A stretch of DNA of 64,000 nt from Actinomadura violacea (GTDB lineage Bacteria; Actinomycetota; Actinomycetes; Streptosporangiales; Streptosporangiaceae): assembly GCF_017573465.1 (NCBI RefSeq), contig NZ_JAGEPF010000011.1, forward strand, positions 1-64,000, written 5' to 3'. The notes under the pieces are model-generated. The model ran no database searches and was not told where the DNA came from. It worked only from the letters and a program-made list of their open reading frames with translations. Numbering within the stretch: position 1 is the stretch's first letter; each line of letters opens with the position of its first letter. This document shows positions 58,516 to 64,000 of this stretch, piece after piece. The translations under genes were made by a program, and so were the position numbers.

Positions 58516-60192
58516 TCAGAGCGTGCCCAAAGCGTGATCACGGCCGTGCGCGGCGAACTCGGCGCGCAGCGCTGCGGCGTGCGCCCCGGTCATCGGCTCG
58601 TAGGCGAGGGCGCGGCCCGGCCGGACCCACACCCGGTGCCCGTCCGCCGGCTCCCAGTGCAGGCGGCGCAGCGGCCGCTTGTGCACCTTGCCGGTCGCGG
58701 TCAGCGGCATCGGCCGGACGATCCGGACGAACCGCGGCGCCCACTTCGTCCCGAGGTCGGGCTGCGCGGCGAGGAAGTCGGCGAACCGGCCGGGGTCGAA
58801 CGCGGTGCCGTCGTGCAGTTCGAGCGCCGCCATCACCTGGTCGCCGGTGCGCGGGTCGGGGACGGGGTAGACGGCGCACATGACCACGGCGGGCCAGCGC
58901 GACAGGATCCGCTCGACCGGCGCGGCGGCGAAGTTCTCGCTGTCGACGCGGAGCCGGTCGGCGCCGCGTCCGGCGAAGTAGAAGTAGCCGGCCTCGTCGC
59001 GGTAGCCGAGGTCGCCGCTCCAGTACGTGCCGCCGCGGACCCGTTCGGCGTCGGCCTCCGGGTCCTTGTAGTAGCCCTCGAAGGTGCCGGCGGCGTTCAG
59101 GCCGGCGAGCTCGCCGATGGCCTCGCCGGGGTTGAGCAGGCCGCCGGCGGCGTCGAAGCGGGCGCGGGGGCACTCGGCGCCGGTGCCGGGGTCGAGGACG
59201 GCGACCTCGACGTCGGGCGGCGCGACGCCGAGCGCGTCGGGCGGCGAGTCCGGCGTCTTGCGCAGCGAGATGGCGCCCTCGCTGGACCCGTAGCCCTCGA
59301 TGATCCGGCATCCGAACCGGCGCGCGAACCCGGCCATGTCCTGTGCGGACGCCTCGGTGCCGAACGCGCACTCCAGCGTGTTGCCGTGGTCGTCGGGCCG
59401 CTCGGGCGTGGCGAGGATGTAGGCGAGGGCGCGGCCGACGTAGTTGAAGTAGGTCACCCCGAACCGGCGCACGTCGGGCAGGAAGCCGGACGCGGAGAAG
59501 CGGCGGCGCAGCGCGACGGTGGCGCCCGCGTGCACGGCCATCGCGAGGTTCGCCATGACGGCGTTGCCGTGGAACAGCGGCATCGCCACGTAGGTGACGG
59601 AGTCGCGGCCGATGCCCATCATCGCGGACCGCTCCGCGATGACGGCGAGCCGTCCCTGACCGCAGGCGACCGCCTTCGGCGCCCCGGTGGAGCCGGAGGT
59701 GAACAGGAGCAGCAGCCGGTCGTCCGGCCGCGCGCCCGGGTCCCCGCCGGTCGCCTTCGGCGCGGCCTCGCGCAGCGCCGCCTCGTATCCGGGGGTGTCG
59801 ACGACGAGGATCCGCTCATCCGGGATCGCTCCGCCGAGCGCGTCCAGCAGCGGCAGGTGCGCGGTGTCGGTGACGATCAGGTCGCAGTCGGTGTGCCGGA
59901 CGTCGGCGGCCAGCTCGGCGCCGCGCCGGGTCGGGTTGACGCCGACGACGGTGGCCCGGGCGAACGCCGCTGCGAAGATCCAGAAGACGTACTCGGGGAC
60001 GTTCTCCAGCAGCACGCCGACGTGCCGGGGGCGGCCGGGCGGCGCGGGGCAGGCGTCCGGCAGCAGCGCGGCGCGGGTCCGGGCGGCCGCGACGGCCTGC
60101 GCCCAGGTGTAGGTCTCGTCCTCGAACCGGATCCCGGGATGCCCGTCACCGGCCCGGGCCAGCAGAAGGTCCGCGAATGTCGGGCTCGCCAC
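58516..60192 (-). CDS. AMP-dependent acyl-CoA synthetase (FadD17-like)
   Basis: The protein of about 558 residues is an AMP-forming ligase close to mycobacterial FadD17. LLLLFTSGSTGAPKAVACGQ (about 160-179) is the phosphate loop, IIEGYGSSEGAI (about 288) the acyl-binding motif, YWSGDLGYRDEAGYFYFAG (about 393) the ATP-ribose site, and LTATGKVHKRPLRR the C-terminal Lys. The substrate is probably a fatty or steroid side-chain acid. GTG 60192 has GCAGGG upstream; TTG 60213 lies inside a palindrome and is less likely. It lies 88 bp before the CopC gene on the same strand, apparently unrelated. Confidence 0.88.
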   Translation of the reverse strand: MASPTFADLLLARAGDGHPGIRFEDETYTWAQAVAAARTRAALLPDACPAPPGRPRHVGVLLENVPEYVFWIFAAAFARATVVGVNPTRRGAELAADVRHTDCDLIVTDTAHLPLLDALGGAIPDERILVVDTPGYEAALREAAPKATGGDPGARPDDRLLLLFTSGSTGAPKAVACGQGRLAVIAERSAMMGIGRDSVTYVAMPLFHGNAVMANLAMAVHAGATVALRRRFSASGFLPDVRRFGVTYFNYVGRALAYILATPERPDDHGNTLECAFGTEASAQDMAGFARRFGCRIIEGYGSSEGAISLRKTPDSPPDALGVAPPDVEVAVLDPGTGAECPRARFDAAGGLLNPGEAIGELAGLNAAGTFEGYYKDPEADAERVRGGTYWSGDLGYRDEAGYFYFAGRGADRLRVDSENFAAAPVERILSRWPAVVMCAVYPVPDPRTGDQVMAALELHDGTAFDPGRFADFLAAQPDLGTKWAPRFVRIVRPMPLTATGKVHKRPLRRLHWEPADGHRVWVRPGRALAYEPMTGAHAAALRAEFAAHGRDHALGTL

Positions 60193-60209
60193 CTTCGTGA
60201 CCCTGCCAC

Positions 60210-60225
60210 CCAAGCTTTTGCTTGG
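60210..60225. promoter_or_regulatory. Palindrome CCAAGC-n4-GCTTGG upstream of the FadD17-like gene
   Basis: The perfect inverted repeat is 18 bp from the GTG start of the synthetase and stands out by its AT-rich centre. It resembles binding sites of TetR regulators of acyl-CoA genes in actinobacteria. No such regulator is adjacent. Confidence 0.5.
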
Positions 60226-60239
60226 TCAAGGGGCGGCGA

Positions 60240-61505
60240 TCAACCGCATCCGCAATCGCAGTCGCAGCAGTCACAACCGTCACAGCAGTCGCAGTCGCAG
60301 CAGTCGCAGTCGCAGCCGCTGCAGCAGTCACAGCCGTCGCAGCAGTCGTCGCAGTGCCGGGTGCACCAGCACCGGTCCCCGCAGTCCTTGCCGTGGTGGT
60401 CGCTCCAGTCGGGCTGGAACACCCCGCAGGTGACGCACACCGCCGTCCCGGTGAAGCACGGGACCGGCCAGCCCGGACGCCGCCCCGGCGGCCGGTGCCC
60501 GAAGTTCGCGCCGCCCCCTCCCCCGCCGCCGTTCGGCGGGATCCAGCCCCCGCCGTCGCCGCCGCCGTGGCCGCCCCACTGCTGCGGCGGCTGCCCCTGC
60601 GGCGGGTACTGGCCGGGACGGTACGGCGGCTGCTGCCCCGGCCCTGGCGGCGGGTAGGCGGCGAAGACGCGGTCGACCGACCGGCGCACCTCCCGGTCCA
60701 GCAGGGCGCGGACGAGCCGCGGCCTGTCCAGCTCCAGGTCGGCCAGGGCGAGGCGCAGCCCGTGCAGGGCGTCGTCGGCGTGCCGGCGGGCCTCGGCGGG
60801 CGTCGTGCCGGTGGCCAGGAGCGGGTTGAACGCGCCCGCCGCCATGTCGTCGGCGACGTCCTCGACGGCGTCGAGCAGGTGCGCGAGGCGGCCGAAGTAG
60901 CGTCCCGCCTCCGCGAGCGTCTCCCTGTTCTTCTCCTTGCCCGCCAGGACGGCGGTGTGCGCGAACACGGCCGCGACGGCGGTCTCGGTCGGCTCGGTGA
61001 GGTCGAGCAGCCCGAGGCCCGGCTCGGCCTCCAGGACGGACTGCCGCGCGACGGCGTCGCGCAGCACCGACGGGTCGAACCCGACGGCGGCGCCCGTCCG
61101 CGCGCCCGCCGCGTCCCAGCGGGAGGCGGCCCGGCCCGCGGCGGCGGCGACCAGCCGGCGCGCGTACGCGCCGTCGCCGTCGGCGACGTGGTCGCGGGTC
61201 TTGCCGGCGGCGAGCAGCAGCGACGCGGCGGCCGCGAGCCGCGCGCCGTCCGCCTTCGCGGTCACGACCTCGGCGGTCTTCATCCCGCGCAGCGCGCACG
61301 GCCCGGCCTTGCGGCGCGGCGACAGCTCCGGAGCCTGCGCCTCGACGAGCACCGAGACGAGCAGCCCGTCGTAGTTGGTGACGAGCCGCGCCGCCTGGCC
61401 GTGCTCGGCGCGCAGCGTCAGGCACAGCCCGCACAGGTGCGCCATCCAGTCCTTGAACAGCGACCCGCACAGCACATGCTTGCAGGGACGGACCACCCCG
61501 AACAC
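60240..61505 (-). CDS. DUF5685 family protein with Cys/Asp-rich tail
   Basis: The 421-residue protein belongs to DUF5685. FGVVRPCKHVLCG and HLCGLCLTLR near the N-terminus give two Cys pairs; a helical domain follows (about 40-290), with HLLDAVEDVADDMAAGAFNP (about 213) recalling an Asp-rich motif. A Pro/Gly/Gln-rich linker (about 297-350) leads to a tail with CVTCGVF and then 41 residues (381-421) containing 20 Cys and 12 Asp in units such as CDCC and CDGC. The tail could bind several metal ions. The function is unknown. GTG 61505 has GGGAG 6 nt upstream and gives the usual family start; a GTG at 61544 is less likely. Confidence 0.85.
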   Translation of the reverse strand: MFGVVRPCKHVLCGSLFKDWMAHLCGLCLTLRAEHGQAARLVTNYDGLLVSVLVEAQAPELSPRRKAGPCALRGMKTAEVVTAKADGARLAAAASLLLAAGKTRDHVADGDGAYARRLVAAAAGRAASRWDAAGARTGAAVGFDPSVLRDAVARQSVLEAEPGLGLLDLTEPTETAVAAVFAHTAVLAGKEKNRETLAEAGRYFGRLAHLLDAVEDVADDMAAGAFNPLLATGTTPAEARRHADDALHGLRLALADLELDRPRLVRALLDREVRRSVDRVFAAYPPPGPGQQPPYRPGQYPPQGQPPQQWGGHGGGDGGGWIPPNGGGGGGGANFGHRPPGRRPGWPVPCFTGTAVCVTCGVFQPDWSDHHGKDCGDRCWCTRHCDDCCDGCDCCSGCDCDCCDCDCCDGCDCCDCDCGCG

Positions 61506-61596
61506 CGGCAGCTCCCAACTCAGGCGACTCGCAGCATCATTCACCGACGCAGCGGGACCCGGGACGGTTCACCCCGGAAGATCCGAAATCGTCGCG

Positions 61597-62892
61597 TCAG
61601 ACTCCGACGCAAGTGAGGGCGCGCCGGTAGGCGGCCATGCGCGGCTCCTGCGTCCCGGTCTCGGCGAGCACCTCGGCGAGGTCGAACCACGCCTGCGCGG
61701 CCTCCCGCGAGGACTCCATGTCCTCCAGGCAGGTCGCGGCGCGGGTGAGCACCTCCACCGCGCGGTCGCGGCGGCCGAGCCGCACGCACGCCTCGCCGAG
61801 CACGGTCAGCGCGCCCGCCCTGACCCGGCGCGGCGCCTCCCCGAGCAGGTCCAGCGCCTCCTCGGCCAGCCGCACCGCCTCCGCCGGGCGGCCGAGCGCG
61901 GTCTCGGCGCGGGCCAGCTCGGTCAGGCAGCGGGCGACGTCGATCTCCCCGGCGGAGCCGGCGTTGATCTCCCCGCGCACCCGGTCGAGCAGCTCGCGGG
62001 CCTGCATCGCCTGGTCGGGCCGGGCGCGCAGCAGCAGCCCCGCGTAGACGACGCGGAGCCGGTCGAGGTCGCGCGGGTCCTCGCCGTCGCCGGCGAGCAG
62101 CAGGGCCCGCTCGGCGAGCGCGACGCCCTCCTCGTACTCGCCGCGGATCTGCGCGACGTTCGCGGCCTCCCAATAGGCGACGGTGCGGGCGCGGGCGCTG
62201 CCGATCCGCTCGGCCCGCTCGACGAGCTGGACCGCCAGCTGCCGGGCGCGGACGAGGTCGCCGCGCTCGATGAACGCGGCCAGCAGCGCCGCGCCGAGGT
62301 GCACGGCGGCGTCGGTGGAGTCGGCGCCGGTCGCGATGAGGTGCCGCAGCGCCTCCTCGGCCGCCTGCACGCCCGCGCTGATGTCGCCGCGCTCGCGCAG
62401 GCAGCGGCTCAGCGCGACGTGCACCCGGGCCCAGTGGTCGAGGTCGGCCTCGGCGGAGGCCTCCTCGGTGAGCGCGCGCAGCCCGGCGATCGCCTCCTCC
62501 AGCTCGCCCGCCGCCTCCAGCGCGAGGGCGTGCCCCCAGCGGGCCTGGTGCAGCATCTCCGGCAGCGCGACGGCGTCGGCGTTGGCGAGCACCTCGGCGA
62601 ACCGGGCGCGGGCCTCGGCGGCGGCGCCATTGCGCAGCGCGATCTCGGCGTAGTCCAGGGTGACGCGCAGCTCGTCGACGACGTCCTCGCTGACGCCGCT
62701 GACGAGGTAGGTCGCCGAGCAGTTCAGCTTCACCGCGAGCAGGTCCACCACGCTCGGCGCGGGCACCCGCTTGTCGCTCTCGATCAGCGAGATGTAGCTG
62801 TCGGACAGCTCGGGGAAGGCCAGCTGCGCCTGGCTCACGCCCTGCCGGATCCGCAGGGCGCGAATGCGCTGCCCCAGTGTCTCCCGATCCAT
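61597..62892 (-). CDS. XRE-family regulator with TPR repeats
   Basis: This 431-residue protein has an N-terminal XRE helix-turn-helix (about 7-66), with IRALRIRQGVSQAQLA and SDSYISLIESDKRVPAPSVV, and then tetratricopeptide-like helices to the end (pairs such as ARARFAEVLANADAV, GRPAEAVRLAEEALDLL). Such proteins often act as regulators whose TPR part binds a peptide or protein partner. Its target may be the DUF5685 gene 91 bp downstream, but no operator is visible. The ATG has only a weak GCGGG site. It is followed on the same strand by the DUF5685 gene. Confidence 0.88.
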   Translation of the reverse strand: MDRETLGQRIRALRIRQGVSQAQLAFPELSDSYISLIESDKRVPAPSVVDLLAVKLNCSATYLVSGVSEDVVDELRVTLDYAEIALRNGAAAEARARFAEVLANADAVALPEMLHQARWGHALALEAAGELEEAIAGLRALTEEASAEADLDHWARVHVALSRCLRERGDISAGVQAAEEALRHLIATGADSTDAAVHLGAALLAAFIERGDLVRARQLAVQLVERAERIGSARARTVAYWEAANVAQIRGEYEEGVALAERALLLAGDGEDPRDLDRLRVVYAGLLLRARPDQAMQARELLDRVRGEINAGSAGEIDVARCLTELARAETALGRPAEAVRLAEEALDLLGEAPRRVRAGALTVLGEACVRLGRRDRAVEVLTRAATCLEDMESSREAAQAWFDLAEVLAETGTQEPRMAAYRRALTCVGV

Positions 62893-62916
62893 GTGACCCG
62901 CTCTTTCTCGTGGCGC

Positions 62917-63300
62917 CTACAGGGTTCTCGCCGGGCGCGTCGCGCGCAGGGCGAGGAAGAAGTCGACTCGGTCCTCAAGTGTGCCGAGATCCCGGCCGGT
63001 CAGGTCCTCGATTCGGCGGATTCGGTACCGAAGCGTGTTCACATGGACGTGCAGCCGGGTCGCGCTCCGGCTCCACGACCCCGAGCAGGACAGGAACACC
63101 TCGAGGGTGTGCAGGAGCTCGGCCTGCCTGCTGCTGTCGTACTCCTCGAGCGGGCCGAGCATCCGCTCCCGGAACGACCAGCGCGTCCGCTCCGGTACGG
63201 CGGCCAGCAGCAGCGCGTAGGAGTCCGCATAGGCGTCCTCGTAGGCGTCCCCGGACGTTCCGGGGGCCGGCGCGTCCACCGAGTCTCGCATTCGCACCAT
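62917..63300 (-). CDS. Stand-alone PucR-type C-terminal HTH protein
   Basis: The 127-residue protein consists mainly of the PucR/CdaR C-terminal helix-turn-helix (about 60-120): LLHTLEVFLSCSGSWSRSATRLHVH, VNTLRYRIRRIEDLTGRDL, and a final RVDFFLALRA. Full PucR proteins have over 400 residues with N-terminal sensor domains, which are missing here. It is divergent from a purine permease gene, and PucR regulates purine use in Bacillus, so control of that permease is likely. A TATAGC box 5 nt before the ATG suggests a leaderless start. It lies 24 bp upstream of the XRE gene. Confidence 0.82.
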   Translation of the reverse strand: MVRMRDSVDAPAPGTSGDAYEDAYADSYALLLAAVPERTRWSFRERMLGPLEEYDSSRQAELLHTLEVFLSCSGSWSRSATRLHVHVNTLRYRIRRIEDLTGRDLGTLEDRVDFFLALRATRPARTL

Positions 63301-63433
63301 GGCAGGCTATAGCGGACCGTTCCCGTCACGCAGCGCTGGCCCTGGATCACTTCCCGGCACCGGCCGCGCGCGCTCGCGCGGGACCAACGCGCGCGGGGGC
63401 CCGCCGGTGGACGACGCCGGACCGCCGTACGGC

Positions 63434-63439
63434 TAACCT
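63434..63439 (+). promoter_or_regulatory. -10 box TAACCT for the purine permease
   Basis: TAACCT lies 49 bp before the ATG, leaving room for a short leader with a ribosome site. Confidence 0.35.
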
Positions 63440-63488
63440 GTGCACGCCCTTTTTCGACATCAGAGCTGGTGAAGGCGGAGCACGCGCG

Positions 63489-64000
63489 ATGTCCGAGATC
63501 AAGACGCCGGAGACCGGCCCACCCCCTCCGGCCGCCCGCGGCCCGCTGGACCGGCTCTTCGAGCTGACCGCGCGGCGCACCACGGTGGCCCGGGAGCTGC
63601 GCGGCGGGGTCACCACGTTCTTCGCGATGGCCTACATCATCCTGCTGAACCCGATCATTCTCGGCGGGGCGAAGGACGTCAATCAGGCGACGCTGTCGAT
63701 CCCGCAGCTGACCACGATGACCGCGCTGTCCGCCGCGATCACCACGGTGATCATGGGGCTGGTCGGGAACGCGCCGCTGGCCCTGGCCGCCGGCCTCGGC
63801 ATCAACGCGGTGGTGGCCTTCCAGGCGGCGCCGGTGATGACCTGGCCGCAGGCGATGGGCCTGGTGGTGATCGAGGGCGTGATCATCGTGCTGCTGGCGC
63901 TCACCGGCGTCCGCGAGCGGATCATGAACTCGATCCCGCTGGCGCTCAAGCACGCGATCGCGGTCGGCATCGGCGCGTTCATCGCGCTGGTCGGCCTGTA
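63489..64000 (+). CDS. NCS2-family purine permease, 3' truncated by the window
   Basis: A frame of 170 codons runs off the right edge. The product starts with a polar Pro-rich tail (1-25) and LDRLFELTARRTTVARELRG, then TFFAMAYIILLNPIIL (about 43-58), NAPLALAAGLGINAVVAF (about 97-114) and ALKHAIAVGIGAFIALVG (about 152-169). These match the AzgA-like group of NCS2 transporters, proton-coupled importers of hypoxanthine, guanine or adenine. The ATG has GGCGGAG 8 nt upstream. It is divergent from a small PucR-type regulator, which fits a purine role. The C-terminal two thirds are not visible. Confidence 0.9.
   Translation, partial: MSEIKTPETGPPPPAARGPLDRLFELTARRTTVARELRGGVTTFFAMAYIILLNPIILGGAKDVNQATLSIPQLTTMTALSAAITTVIMGLVGNAPLALAAGLGINAVVAFQAAPVMTWPQAMGLVVIEGVIIVLLALTGVRERIMNSIPLALKHAIAVGIGAFIALVGL

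Noticed and set aside
60240..60362. CAG/TCG-rich repeats as a possible CRISPR or non-coding satellite
   Set aside because: There are no unique spacers of even length, and the repeats are codons of the Cys/Asp tail in the DUF5685 frame.

Overview
The window is a very GC-rich stretch of actinobacterial chromosome. Coding is dense, GTG and TTG starts are frequent, several promoters look leaderless, and there are F420-linked enzymes, many TetR regulators and SpoIIE-type phosphatase signalling. Family content suggests an actinomycete of the Streptosporangiales, perhaps Thermomonosporaceae such as Actinomadura; that placement is inference. I see no tRNA, rRNA, CRISPR array, insertion sequence or prophage. 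No stretch longer than about 300 bases lacks a gene.

Left part (1-23.6 kb): a housekeeping block on lipoate and nitrogen metabolism. It starts with a truncated E2 acyltransferase (sucB), an SDR39U1-type epimerase, a peptidase E homologue, lipB, a DUF1877 gene, lipA, a DUF4191 membrane protein, an RDD membrane protein and glnA. The order E2 - epimerase - lipB - lipA - DUF4191 - RDD - glnA1 - glnE - glnA2 is known from Mycobacterium tuberculosis (Rv2215-Rv2222c). Here accessory genes split it: an NmrA-type reductase with its divergent TetR, a YhgE-like membrane protein, a SNF2 helicase, an OsmC protein, an exported TAP-type hydrolase and a PAP2 protein. glnE and glnA2 follow on the minus strand, then a polar amino acid ABC transporter. 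A textbook GlnR box lies before glnA, and the first glutamine synthetase keeps the adenylylation Tyr that GlnE would modify while the second lacks it.

Middle part (23.7-43.3 kb): a lone terpene synthase, an ArsR-type regulator divergent from an MFS exporter, nadE, a PAS-GAF-PP2C-HATPase signalling protein, a DHA2 exporter co-transcribed with a TetR gene, panB, two linked genes of unknown function (membrane protein and winged helix), an orphan DppB-like permease, an F420-dependent NADP reductase, a hypothetical protein, a conserved 59-residue protein, map, a helix-hairpin-helix membrane protein, a LigD-type phosphoesterase fused to a degenerate ligase domain, an NAD(P)-binding protein and a YdjM-like membrane protein.

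Right part (43.3-64 kb): a response regulator - histidine kinase - lipoprotein operon, a GT-C-like membrane glycosyltransferase, a baeRF-family protein, a TetR/LLM-oxidoreductase divergent pair, an acyl-CoA ligase, a second LLM enzyme, a NarL-type two-component pair next to copper-linked CopC and CopD-CtaG genes, a FadD17-like ligase, a DUF5685 protein with a strikingly Cys-rich tail, an XRE-TPR regulator, and a stand-alone PucR-type HTH protein divergent from a purine permease that runs off the right edge.

Most regulators sit beside the gene they probably control, and several intergenic regions hold clear palindromes or paired repeats that look like their operators. The most unusual items are the dead ligase domain fused to an intact phosphoesterase, the Cys/Asp tail of the DUF5685 protein, the paired TetR-type operators, and the repeated leaderless promoter pattern.
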